The notes under the pieces were generated by a model. It had not been told where the DNA came from. It searched no databases and saw nothing but the letters and a program-made list of their open reading frames with translations. Position numbers and translations under genes: made by a program. From Stutzerimonas stutzeri (GTDB lineage: Bacteria; Pseudomonadota; Gammaproteobacteria; Enterobacterales; Pasteurellaceae): a DNA stretch of 64,000 nucleotides. The stretch is taken from NCBI GenBank assembly GCA_901420285.1, contig CABDVE010000001.1, positions 1-64,000 on the forward strand, in the 5' to 3' direction. This document shows positions 10,021 to 17,698 of this stretch, piece by piece (the stretch's first letter is position 1; each line of letters begins with the position of its first letter).

Positions 10021-10052
10021 TGTTTACATGTCCAACTAGAATAGTCAACTAT
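10021..10052 (-). promoter_or_regulatory. iscR promoter with IscR type 1-like operator
   Basis: On the minus strand the 25-base block at 10052-10028 begins ATAGTTGACTATTCTAGT. It matches the E. coli IscR type 1 consensus (ATASYYGACTRWWWYAGTCRRSTAT) at about 21 of 25 positions by my reading. It contains a -35-like TTGACT (10048-10043). TAAACA (10026-10021), 16 bases on, could be the -10. The block overlaps the trmJ stop codon. Confidence 0.7.
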
Positions 10053-10785
10053 CTATATTAAGTAACTCTAAGCGTTTTTCAACCGCACTTAACATGCCAT
10101 GTAAAATATTTAATTCATTTTCTTCTACACTTGCACGGTTATACAAACGTCGTAATTTTTGCATAACACCTTGATTTTTAATAAATCCTAATGATTGATA
10201 AACACGCTCTGTATGCTTAAAGAAATATTCCATCTCCTGCGCATTAGCATGCCTTTTTGACTCATCAGATTTATTAGCCAAGGAAAATGAAAAACCATTT
10301 TCCTTATTTGCTAAAAATGCCATTCTAAGTTCGTAGCTCACCAATTGAACAGCCATTGCCAAGTTGAGCGAGGAATAATCAGGATTTGCAGGAATCGTTA
10401 AATGATAATGACATTTCAGCAGTTCCTCATTACGCAGACCTACACGCTCACGTCCAAATACAATCGCAATATTCCCTTGATATAATGATATTTTTTCAGC
10501 ACATTCTCTTGGCCCAAGCAGAGTACTTTGTAAATGGCGCAAACGCGCGCTAGCACCTATCACTAATGAGCAATCTGCAATAGCTTCATCAAAACTTGAG
10601 ACAATATGTGCGTTCGTGACAATATCATCCGCACCGGCTGCCAAGGCAAGCGATTGTTTATCAACCGATTTTGGAGAAACAAGATACAACTGAGAAAGTC
10701 CCATTGTTTTCATTGCTCGAGCCGCAGAACCTATATTTCCACTATGAGAAGTTTCAATAAGCACTATTCGAATATGATCAAACAT
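10045..10785 (-). CDS. trmJ: tRNA (cytidine/uridine-32 2'-O) methyltransferase TrmJ
   Basis: SPOUT methyltransferase that modifies position 32 of several tRNAs. The protein has 246 residues. It starts MFDHIRIVLIETSHSGNIGSA and carries the AdoMet knot segments IVFGRERVGLRNEE and NPDYSSLNLAMAVQL. It lies just upstream of iscR, as in E. coli, and its last codons overlap the iscR control site. One canonical uptake sequence lies near its 3' end (10082-10090). Confidence 0.95.
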   Translation of the reverse strand: MFDHIRIVLIETSHSGNIGSAARAMKTMGLSQLYLVSPKSVDKQSLALAAGADDIVTNAHIVSSFDEAIADCSLVIGASARLRHLQSTLLGPRECAEKISLYQGNIAIVFGRERVGLRNEELLKCHYHLTIPANPDYSSLNLAMAVQLVSYELRMAFLANKENGFSFSLANKSDESKRHANAQEMEYFFKHTERVYQSLGFIKNQGVMQKLRRLYNRASVEENELNILHGMLSAVEKRLELLNIDS

Positions 10786-10900
10786 AACACTCTAGTATTT
10801 GACTATAATTTAAGGTTATTATAGCACGATAACTTCGACTTTGAGTCTAGAATCTTCTTATTTAAAAAATAAAGACAACTTATCAATAGAAGATATTGGT

Positions 10901-11029
10901 ATTATGCAGCAAATGCACAAAACTATTTGAGGAATTAAGTTTACTTCACAAAATAGCACCGCATCGGAAGTCATTTCAATGCGGTGCTATTTTGTGAGGT
11001 CATTTCAGCTTTATACACAGCTGCATAAT
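10901..11029. repeat. Palindromic intergenic element, copy A
   Basis: 129-base non-coding unit. The outer arms ATTATGCAGC (10901-10910) and GCTGCATAAT (11020-11029) are perfect inverted repeats. An inner 19-bp perfect inverted repeat (10946-10964 / 10979-10997) is built from the AATGCGGTGC motif. The word GCAAATGCACAAAAC after the left arm recurs in copies B (29215) and C (58082). It lies downstream of the tRNA genes and upstream of trmJ. Confidence 0.65.
10946..10997 (-). terminator. Hairpin of paired motif copies after the tRNA-Lys cluster
   Basis: Perfect 19-bp inverted repeat with a 14-base loop, arms 10946-10964 and 10979-10997. One arm holds an exact AATGCGGTGC and the other a one-base variant. 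It lies 44 bases past the last tRNA and probably ends that transcript, although a long T run is missing. Confidence 0.5.
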
Positions 11030-11040
11030 TTCAGAAAATA

Positions 11041-11116
11041 TGGTGGGTTGTGAGAGACTCGAACTCTCGACTAACGGATTAAGAGTCCGCTGCTCTACCA
11101 ACTGAGCTAACAACCC
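11041..11116 (-). tRNA. tRNA-Lys (CTT)
   Basis: 76-base cloverleaf read from 11116 to 11041: acceptor GGGTTGT, D arm TAGCTCAGTTGGTAGAGCA, anticodon loop CTCTTAA with anticodon CTT, T arm GTTCGAGTC, and encoded CCA. It reads AAG codons. It is the third and last gene of the tRNA cluster and a diverged paralogue of the two upstream copies. Confidence 0.95.
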
Positions 11117-11147
11117 AACTGAGGAAATACGAGTTTTGAAAATAAAG

Positions 11148-11223
11148 TGGTGGGTCGTGAAGGATTCGAACCTTCGACCAACGGATTAAAAGTCCGCTGC
11201 TCTACCGACTGAGCTAACGACCC
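11148..11223 (-). tRNA. tRNA-Lys (TTT), second copy
   Basis: 76-base cloverleaf with acceptor GGGTCGT, anticodon loop CTTTTAA (anticodon TTT) and encoded CCA. It is identical base for base to the copy at 11247-11322 over its whole length, pointing to recent duplication or gene conversion. Confidence 0.96.
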
Positions 11224-11246
11224 CAAGAGGAGGAATATATCTTAAG

Positions 11247-11322
11247 TGGTGGGTCGTGAAGGATTCGAACCTTCGACCAACGGATTAAAAGTCCGCTGCT
11301 CTACCGACTGAGCTAACGACCC
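11247..11322 (-). tRNA. tRNA-Lys (TTT), first copy
   Basis: 76-base cloverleaf with anticodon TTT and encoded CCA, first gene of the three-tRNA transcript. A short leader hairpin (inverted ACGTCA/TGACGT) lies between it and the promoter. Confidence 0.96.
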
Positions 11323-11342
11323 ACGTCATTTTGACGTGCCGT

Positions 11343-11370
11343 ATATTACTGATTTTATTTTTTGGCGCAA
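11343..11370 (-). promoter_or_regulatory. Candidate promoter of the tRNA-Lys cluster
   Basis: On the minus strand TTGCGC (11370-11365), a 16-base spacer, then TAATAT (11348-11343), followed by a G/C-rich stretch typical of stringently controlled tRNA promoters. Transcription would begin near 11336. Confidence 0.55.
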
Positions 11371-11436
11371 GGAAAATTTTAGGTTTTTTAGTTAGTTGGA
11401 CGAATCCTCATCAATTTCATAACATTCGGCTTATAA

Positions 11437-11467
11437 AAAACAAAAGACGGAGACTTACGTCTCCGTC
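11437..11467 (-). terminator. Terminator after pal
   Basis: Stem GACGGAGAC (11446-11454) / GTCTCCGTC (11459-11467) with a 4-base loop. On the minus strand it is followed by TTTTGTTTTTT. It closes the tol-pal operon. Confidence 0.88.
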
Positions 11468-11494
11468 CTCTTTAAACTAGACTTATTCTAAAAA

Positions 11495-11950
11495 TTAGTA
11501 TGCCAATACTGCGCGGCGGTTTTTAGAATATGCGGCTTCATCATGACCTAATACAGCCGGTTTTTCTTCACCGTAGGAAACAGTTGAAACTTTGCTACCT
11601 TCAACACCTTTACCAGCTAAGAAAGATTTAACTGCATCTGCACGACGTTGACCTAAAGCGATGTTATACTCTGGGGTACCACGTTCGTCAGTATTACCTT
11701 CAACAACTACTTTAGATGCCGGAGTTGCATTTAAATATGCTGCGTGCGCATCTAAGATTTGAACATACTGGCCTTCAATGTTGTATTTATCAAAACCAAA
11801 ATACACAGTGTTATAACGTTGTTGAAGATCTTCAACAGAATAGCCACCGAAAGTTTGACCGTTTGCACCTGCATCGTTGCTAGAAGAGCTACATGCTGCC
11901 AAAGCAGCTACAGAACCCGCAACTAATAATGATTTAACAAATTTGTTCAT
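11495..11950 (-). CDS. pal: Peptidoglycan-associated lipoprotein Pal
   Basis: Outer-membrane lipoprotein that binds peptidoglycan and TolB (the P6 protein of Haemophilus). The 151-residue protein has a lipoprotein signal ending in LAAC, with Cys20 as the lipid site. Its OmpA-like domain carries [22 protein letters not shown]. It is the last gene of the operon and is followed by a strong terminator. Confidence 0.98.
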   Translation of the reverse strand: MNKFVKSLLVAGSVAALAACSSSSNDAGANGQTFGGYSVEDLQQRYNTVYFGFDKYNIEGQYVQILDAHAAYLNATPASKVVVEGNTDERGTPEYNIALGQRRADAVKSFLAGKGVEGSKVSTVSYGEEKPAVLGHDEAAYSKNRRAVLAY

Positions 11951-11971
11951 TAGATTCTCCTAATCACATTT

Positions 11972-13255
11972 TTATTTAGTTAAGTATGGCGACCAAGCTG
12001 GAAATTTCACTTGGCCATTACTTCCTGGAAGACTCGCCTTAAAGCGACCATCTGCAGAAACTAATTGTAGCACCTTTCCTAAGCCTTGTGTAGAACTATA
12101 AATAATCATAATTCCATTAGGTGAAATACTCGGACTTTCGCCTAAAAAAGATGTACTTAATATTTCCGAGGCACCGGTAGAAAGATCTTGTTTTACGACA
12201 TTGTTATTACCGTTGATCATAACAAGCATCTTACCATCGCCACTAATTTGCGCGCTACCTCGACCTCCAATTGGTGAAGCGCTACCACCACTAGCACTCA
12301 TTAGATAAACTTGAGGGGAACCACTTCTATCAGAGGTAAACAAAATTGAGCTACCATCCGGTGACCAAGACGGTTCGGTATTATTACCCGAACCACGTGT
12401 TAATTGAGTTACAGCTCCCCCATTTGCGCTCATCACGTAAATATTTAATGTACCGTCTTGTGATGAAGCAAAGGCTAAACGCGAACCATCTGGTGAGAAT
12501 GCCGGAGCACCGTTATGCCCTGGAAACGATGCGACAACTTTACGCGCACCTGAACCAAGATCTTGTACGACAAGCTGTGATTTTTTATTCTCAAACGAAA
12601 CATATGCTAAACGTTTACCATCTGGCGACCAGGCTGGAGACATAATCGGTTGCGAACTACGGTTCACGATAAATTGATTATACCCGTCATAATCAGCCAC
12701 CCGAACTTCATAAGGTTGTGAACCACCATTTTTTTGCACCACATATGCAATTCGGGTTCTAAAAGCCCCTCGAATACCCGTTAATTTTTCAAATACCTCA
12801 TCACTTACTGTATGAGCACCATAGCGTAACCATTTATCCGTCACTGTATAGCTATTTTGTACGAGTACCGTCCCAGGAGTACCTGATGCGCCTACCGTAT
12901 CTACTAACTGATAGGAGATATTATAACCACTTCCGGTTGAAGTCACTTGTCCGACCACAACTGCATCAATGCCTAATGCAGTCCAAGCTTCCGGATTTAC
13001 TTCAGAAGCTGAAGTCGGTTTCTGAGGCATCCTAGCTTCCGAAATAGGATTGAATTTACCGCTATTACGCAAATCATCCGCAATGATTTTGCCAATATTT
13101 TCAGGGGCAGAACCTGCGAACGGCACGACGGCAATAGGACGAGCACCATCCACCCCTTCATCAATCACAATGCGAACTTCATCATCCGCCACAACGTGAC
13201 CTGCAACAACAAAGAGCGCTGCAAATACACCTATTAATTTTTTGAATAATTTCAT
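11972..13255 (-). CDS. tolB: Tol-Pal system beta-propeller protein TolB
   Basis: Periplasmic partner of Pal and of the TolQRA complex. The 427-residue protein has a cleavable signal peptide (hydrophobic 7-20, cleavage after about VVA), an N-terminal alpha/beta domain and a C-terminal six-blade propeller with repeated [11 protein letters not shown]-like motifs (about 205-420). ATG at 13255, 42 bases after tolA. Confidence 0.97.
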   Translation of the reverse strand: MKLFKKLIGVFAALFVVAGHVVADDEVRIVIDEGVDGARPIAVVPFAGSAPENIGKIIADDLRNSGKFNPISEARMPQKPTSASEVNPEAWTALGIDAVVVGQVTSTGSGYNISYQLVDTVGASGTPGTVLVQNSYTVTDKWLRYGAHTVSDEVFEKLTGIRGAFRTRIAYVVQKNGGSQPYEVRVADYDGYNQFIVNRSSQPIMSPAWSPDGKRLAYVSFENKKSQLVVQDLGSGARKVVASFPGHNGAPAFSPDGSRLAFASSQDGTLNIYVMSANGGAVTQLTRGSGNNTEPSWSPDGSSILFTSDRSGSPQVYLMSASGGSASPIGGRGSAQISGDGKMLVMINGNNNVVKQDLSTGASEILSTSFLGESPSISPNGIMIIYSSTQGLGKVLQLVSADGRFKASLPGSNGQVKFPAWSPYLTK

Positions 13256-13297
13256 TTTGTTATCCTTACGTTAACGAGTACATACTTCTCAAAACAA

Positions 13298-14455
13298 TCA
13301 TTTGATATCGAAATCAATAATCGGTGCTTTGTATTTTTCATACACAGCATCAGACGGTGCCGCAGGAACTTTCTTGGTTCTAGCCACTGCACTGAGTGCA
13401 GCAGTACAAATATCCTCGGAACCTGACACCTTCTGATAACCTAGAATCGTACCATCTCGCTCCAACTGAATCTTAATTCGACAAACTTTTCCCGCAAAAC
13501 TTGGATCTTTTAGGAAACGACGCTGAATTTCACGCTTAATAACACCTGCATATTGGTCACCTACTTTACCGCCGTCGCCCAAGCCCAAGCTAGCGCCACT
13601 ACCTTGCGTTCCACCTTTGCTTGCATTGCCACCTTTAGAAGCGCTACCGCCGCCAAGATCGCCTCCGTTCATAAAATCATCTAATGCAGTTTGATCCGCT
13701 TTACGCTTAGCTGCAGCTTCCGCTTTTGCTTTCGCATCCGCGGCAGCTTTTGCCTTAGCATCTGCTTTCGCCTTTGCATCCGCCGCAGCCTTCGCATCAG
13801 CCTCTGCTTTAGCCTTCGCTTCTGCTTCAGCTTTCGCTTTGGCCTCTGCCTCTACTTTGGCTTTTTCCTCTGCTTGTTTCTTCGCTTTTTCGGCTGCCTC
13901 TGCCGCCTTAGCCTTAGCCTCTTCTTCCGCTTGTTTTGCTGCTGCGGCTAAACGTTTAGCCTCTGCCTCAGCTTTAAGCTTTGCCGCTTCCGCGGCTTGT
14001 TTTGCTTTCGCTTCTTCGGCTTGTTTTTGCTTTTCCAATGCTTCTTGGCGAACAAGTTCTTGCTGTCTTTGCTTCTCTATTAATTCTTGCTTTTGACGTT
14101 CAATTTCTTGTTGGCGCTGAATTTCCTGCTGATGCTTCAGTTCTTCTTGTTTTGCAATTTCTTGCCGACGAACTTCTTCTTGCTGTTCAACAAGCGGTTT
14201 TTCTTCTACCGGATCTGTCTTTTTCTGTTTATCGGTTTGCCCTTTATTCTGCTGTTGAATGCGCCCCCATTCTTGCGCTGCATTCCCCGTATCAACCATT
14301 ACCGCGCCAAGTGCATCGCCATCACCTTCACCGCCACCCATAATTTCAACGGTTTGATAGAAAGAGCTCCAAATCAACAGGCCGAACAAAGCAAGGTGCA
14401 TAAGAATCGAAATGACAAACGCATTCGCACCTTTTTTTTGTCGATTATTCTGCAC
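13298..14455 (-). CDS. tolA: Cell-envelope integrity protein TolA
   Basis: Inner-membrane protein that spans the periplasm and links TolQR to TolB-Pal. It has 385 residues. The start is GTG at 14455, preceded by an AGTAGG-type site. One membrane segment lies near residues 13-32. A long Lys/Ala/Glu-rich helical stretch (about 90-250) is made of degenerate AKAEAEAKAKA-type repeats. The C-terminal domain (about 290-385) contains the conserved CRIKIQL and EDICTAAL cysteines. The repeat tract is low-complexity and may vary in length between strains. Confidence 0.95.
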   Translation of the reverse strand: MQNNRQKKGANAFVISILMHLALFGLLIWSSFYQTVEIMGGGEGDGDALGAVMVDTGNAAQEWGRIQQQNKGQTDKQKKTDPVEEKPLVEQQEEVRRQEIAKQEELKHQQEIQRQQEIERQKQELIEKQRQQELVRQEALEKQKQAEEAKAKQAAEAAKLKAEAEAKRLAAAAKQAEEEAKAKAAEAAEKAKKQAEEKAKVEAEAKAKAEAEAKAKAEADAKAAADAKAKADAKAKAAADAKAKAEAAAKRKADQTALDDFMNGGDLGGGSASKGGNASKGGTQGSGASLGLGDGGKVGDQYAGVIKREIQRRFLKDPSFAGKVCRIKIQLERDGTILGYQKVSGSEDICTAALSAVARTKKVPAAPSDAVYEKYKAPIIDFDIK

Positions 14456-14472
14456 GTTTTACCTACTCTAGA

Positions 14473-14892
14473 TTAAATTGGGTTCGTCATTAAACCGACA
14501 GATTTAATACCCGCCAAATGAAGTAAATTCAATGCTTTGATAACTTCTTCATAAGGCACTTCTTTTGCTCCTCCAACAAGGAACATTGTATTGTTATCCT
14601 TATCAAATTCTTGTTTTGATAACTGCGTCACCATTTCTTCCGTTAGGCCTTCCTGGCGCTCACCGCCGATAGAAAGCGCGTACTGTCCAACGCCGGAAAC
14701 TTCTAAAATCACCGGTGTTTTATCTTCATTTGACACATTTTGACTTTGTACCGAATCTGGCAATTCCACTTGGACGCTTTGACTAATAATGGGTGCGGTC
14801 GCCATAAAGATAAGTACTAGCACTAGCAATACATCCAAGAACGGCACAATATTAATTTCAGATTTAATTTCTTTACGTGAACGACGAGCCAT
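14473..14892 (-). CDS. tolR: Biopolymer transport protein TolR
   Basis: Proton-channel component of the Tol motor. The 139-residue protein has a short cytoplasmic tail and one membrane helix (about 16-36) with the essential aspartate in PFLDVLLVLVLIFM (about residue 20). A periplasmic domain follows. It lies between tolQ and tolA. Confidence 0.97.
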   Translation of the reverse strand: MARRSRKEIKSEINIVPFLDVLLVLVLIFMATAPIISQSVQVELPDSVQSQNVSNEDKTPVILEVSGVGQYALSIGGERQEGLTEEMVTQLSKQEFDKDNNTMFLVGGAKEVPYEEVIKALNLLHLAGIKSVGLMTNPI

Positions 14893-14943
14893 ATTTTCCC
14901 CTAAAAACCACGCTAAAAGACTACATTTTTAACGTTTTCCCGT

Positions 14944-15636
14944 TTAATGGGAATGCGGTGCTCTACCAAAGGCTTGACGATGTAAAATCGTGGTAAATTC
15001 ATCAATAAAGTTACCGTAATTTTGCTCAATCGCATTTACACGTAAGCTTAACCGGTTATAAGCCATGACGGCCGGAATCGCAGCAAACAAACCGATGGCA
15101 GTTGCAATCAATGCTTCCGCAATCCCCGGCGCTACCATTTGTAAAGTAGCTTGCTTAGCGCCACTTAATGCCATAAAAGCGTGCATAATCCCCCAAACGG
15201 TACCGAACAAACCGATATACGGGCTTACAGAAGCCACTGTCGCTAAGAACGGCACGCGACTTTCAAGCATTTCCACTTCTCGATTCATCGCTAAATTCAT
15301 TGCACGCGAAGTTCCTTTAATTATTGCTTCAGGCGCCTCCGGATTGACTTGCTTTAAACGAGAAAATTCCTTAAAACCGACAAAGAAAATTTGTTCGCTT
15401 CCAGTTAACCCATCGCGGCGATTTGATAAACCTTCGTATAATTTATTTAAGTCTTCGCCTGACCAGAAACGATCTTCAAAAGTATTCGCTTCTTTTAACG
15501 CATTTGTTAATACACGACTACGTTGGATAATAATCGTCCAAGAAATAATTGAGAATGAAATTAAAATCACAATTACAAGTTGAACAACAATACTCGCTTT
15601 TAGAAAAAGCTCTAAAAAGTTCAATTCTGCAGTCAT
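14944..15636 (-). CDS. tolQ: Tol-Pal system protein TolQ
   Basis: MotA/ExbB-like proton-channel subunit. The 230-residue protein has three membrane helices, near 15-37, 135-157 and 170-192. The conserved Gly/Thr-rich block [13 protein letters not shown] lies in the second. GGAG precedes the ATG at 15636. An exact AATGCGGTGC lies within the last codons (14952-14961). Confidence 0.97.
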   Translation of the reverse strand: MTAELNFLELFLKASIVVQLVIVILISFSIISWTIIIQRSRVLTNALKEANTFEDRFWSGEDLNKLYEGLSNRRDGLTGSEQIFFVGFKEFSRLKQVNPEAPEAIIKGTSRAMNLAMNREVEMLESRVPFLATVASVSPYIGLFGTVWGIMHAFMALSGAKQATLQMVAPGIAEALIATAIGLFAAIPAVMAYNRLSLRVNAIEQNYGNFIDEFTTILHRQAFGRAPHSH

Positions 15637-15654
15637 CAGCTACTCCGAAAAGTG

Positions 15655-16065
15655 TTATATATTGTTTAAAAAGGCGGCTTTTATTTCTGTCGGAATCGCC
15701 GCCGGTTTCATTTTGCCTAAATCAACATAGGCTACTTTTACAGTAGCCTTTGATAAAATCACCGTATCACGTATTAATCGTTGCTCAAAAAGGATTGTCG
15801 CACCTTTAATCGCGCTAACTTCGGTTTCAATAATAAGATAATCATCCAATTTTGCCGGAACGCGATAGTCAATCGCCATCGATTTGACAACAAACGCGCT
15901 TTGTTGTTCCTGCAACAAGGTTTGTTGAGAAAATTCCAGCAGTCTTAGATATTCCGTTCTGGCGCGTTCGAAAAAATGCAAATAGCGAGCGTGATAAACT
16001 ACTCCACCAGCATCCGTATCCTCATAATAAACACGAACCGGAAAACGAAAAATCCTTGAATTCAC
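15655..16065 (-). CDS. ybgC: Acyl-CoA thioesterase YbgC
   Basis: Hot-dog fold thioesterase acting on acyl-CoA or acyl-ACP, linked to envelope lipid metabolism. I place the start at GTG 16065 with GGGGAAAG upstream. This gives 136 residues, the length I recall for the H. influenzae protein. A longer frame to 16128 would add 21 residues without similarity. The catalytic block is YYEDTDAGGVVYHARYLHFFERAR, whose Asp lies near residue 16. It starts the tol segment of the cyd-tol gene run. Confidence 0.93.
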   Translation of the reverse strand: MNSRIFRFPVRVYYEDTDAGGVVYHARYLHFFERARTEYLRLLEFSQQTLLQEQQSAFVVKSMAIDYRVPAKLDDYLIIETEVSAIKGATILFEQRLIRDTVILSKATVKVAYVDLGKMKPAAIPTEIKAAFLNNI

Positions 16066-16136
16066 CTTGCTTTCCCCATTAAAAAGTCTGAGGTCGCGTA
16101 TTTTAGAGACTGTTTTTACTCGGTGCAAGCACTTTC

Positions 16137-16146
16137 AATGCGGTGC
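16137..16146 (+). repeat. Solitary AATGCGGTGC motif, ybgE-ybgC gap
   Basis: One intergenic copy with the full CTATTTT extension, within the 93 bases between ybgE and ybgC. Confidence 0.8.
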
Positions 16147-16158
16147 TATTTTGACTTG

Positions 16159-16440
16159 TCAATAATGAACGATGATCGCCGATAAAAACGCAAGGTACCC
16201 CCAATAAGGCAAAAAAGGTAGACGCCAAAAGGCGAGCTTCACTTCAAAGCCGATGCCGTGGACCCAAGAGGTTATTAAGCCCCATAAAATAAATAAGATT
16301 AGAAAAGGATTGGCTGTTCTTAGTCCGCTGGAGAAACTATTAAAATTGAAGAAAAAAGCGAATGTTAATGCTATCGCCAAAATAAATGAAAGGGTTCTGA
16401 ACGAACCCTTATTAACATATTGATAAAGAACGCGAATCAT
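16159..16440 (-). CDS. ybgE: Cyd operon protein YbgE
   Basis: Small inner-membrane protein (93 residues) encoded with cytochrome bd; exact function not established. Three hydrophobic segments lie near 15-33, 43-58 and 71-92. Its ATG shares one base with the cydX stop codon (TAATG), so translation is coupled to cydX. Confidence 0.9.
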   Translation of the reverse strand: MIRVLYQYVNKGSFRTLSFILAIALTFAFFFNFNSFSSGLRTANPFLILFILWGLITSWVHGIGFEVKLAFWRLPFLPYWGYLAFLSAIIVHY

Positions 16441-16538
16441 TATTCGTCGAATTTCCCTAAATTTTCTTTACTTTTTGTGACTTTTACGCTTGCAAAAATT
16501 GCTGTTAAAACACCCACTATCCAAATTGCGTATAACAT
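16440..16538 (-). CDS. cydX: Cytochrome bd accessory subunit CydX
   Basis: A 32-residue one-helix protein, MLYAIWIVGVLTAIFASVKV followed by a charged tail ending KFDE. It sits between cydB and ybgE. ATG at 16538 is preceded by AAGGAGA. Its stop overlaps the ybgE start. Size, position, the N-terminal hydrophobic helix and the conserved Tyr-Ala-x-Trp pattern match CydX, which stabilises the CydAB haems. Confidence 0.93.
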   Translation of the reverse strand: MLYAIWIVGVLTAIFASVKVTKSKENLGKFDE

Positions 16539-16547
16539 ATTGTCTCC

Positions 16548-17684
16548 TTAGTATAATGAGTTTTTGTTGTTTGACACGAAGCTTTCATCCAAACGGCCGA
16601 ACATTTTCATGTATGACCAAATGGTGTACGCGAGAGAAATCGTTACAAATACGAGCGCTAAACCTAGCATTAAGGTTAAGGTTAATTCGCTTGAGGTTGC
16701 ATCCCACATTAACAAGCTTTGTTCCGGATGAGAACTTGAAGGCATTACGAACGGGAACATAGAAACCGCAGCGGTAATAATCACGCCGGCCATAGTTAAT
16801 GCCGAAAAGAAGAACGCGAAACCGCAACGATTTGCTTTAGAAGCGGCAACATTTAGCAATGCGCCCACCACTGCCAATGCCGGGAAAAGCCATAGAATCG
16901 GCATTTCGTTGAAGTTTTTGAACCATGCTCCAATTTCTACTTTCACTTCTTTACCCATAGGAGAAGAAGGCGCTAAGTGGTCAATAGCGCTGGTTACAAC
17001 ATAACCATCCTTAAAGTATAACCATACGCCTGCAAGCACAAATGCGATCAAAGTTACAAGTGCGCCAATTTGAGTAATTGCACGAGCACGATCTCTTAAT
17101 TCAGCCGTGGTTTTCATTTGTAACCAGTTTGCACCGTGCGTGACAAGCATGGCCAAACTAATCACACCGCATAATAAAGCGAACGGGTTTAATAAAGCAA
17201 AAAATGACCCCGTATAGGTGACTTGTGCGATTTCATTGAATTCAAATGGCACACCTTGTAGTAAATTACCGAATGCTACGCCAAACACTAATGCCGGTAC
17301 AAAACCACCTGCAAACAACCCCCAATCCCAGGCAGTACGCCATGTTGGGCTATCAATTTTGGCACGGTATTCAAAACCAATCGGACGGAAGAATAACGCT
17401 GCCAACACTAATACCAATGCGATATAGAAACCGGAGAAAGAAACGGCATATACGATAGGCCAGGCTGCGAACACCGCACCACCGGCGGTTAACAACCAAA
17501 CTTGGTTACCGTCCCAATGCGGTGCTATTGTGTTAATCATAATTCGACGTTCCACTTCTTTTTTACCGACAATTGGTAAAAGCGCGGTTACGCCCATATC
17601 AAAGCCATCAGTTACAGAAAAACCGATCAGCAATACGATGACCAATATCCACCAAATAAAACGTAGAAATTCATAATCAATCAT
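16548..17684 (-). CDS. cydB: Cytochrome bd ubiquinol oxidase subunit II
   Basis: Membrane subunit of the high-affinity quinol oxidase. The 378-residue protein has about eight membrane helices. The conserved start YEFLRFIWWILVIVLLIGFSVTDGFDMG and the APHWDGNQVWLL block are present. The repeated word, read on the opposite strand at 17516-17525, encodes Ala-Pro-His of that conserved block, so in this gene the word fits an existing protein constraint. It lies 14 bases after cydA. Confidence 0.97.
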   Translation of the reverse strand: MIDYEFLRFIWWILVIVLLIGFSVTDGFDMGVTALLPIVGKKEVERRIMINTIAPHWDGNQVWLLTAGGAVFAAWPIVYAVSFSGFYIALVLVLAALFFRPIGFEYRAKIDSPTWRTAWDWGLFAGGFVPALVFGVAFGNLLQGVPFEFNEIAQVTYTGSFFALLNPFALLCGVISLAMLVTHGANWLQMKTTAELRDRARAITQIGALVTLIAFVLAGVWLYFKDGYVVTSAIDHLAPSSPMGKEVKVEIGAWFKNFNEMPILWLFPALAVVGALLNVAASKANRCGFAFFFSALTMAGVIITAAVSMFPFVMPSSSHPEQSLLMWDATSSELTLTLMLGLALVFVTISLAYTIWSYMKMFGRLDESFVSNNKNSLY

Positions 17685-17698
17685 AATTCGTCTCCTGC

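Noticed and set aside
13298-14455. TolA repeat tract as a horizontally acquired or phase-variable element
   Set aside because: Degenerate Ala/Lys repeats are normal for TolA; the DNA has no perfect short tandem repeat of the kind used in phase variation.
13691-14476. Several long open frames on the + strand opposite tolA
   Set aside because: They arise from the Lys/Ala/Glu-rich repeat of tolA read backwards; products are low-complexity Phe/Leu/Ser/Ala strings with no ribosome sites.
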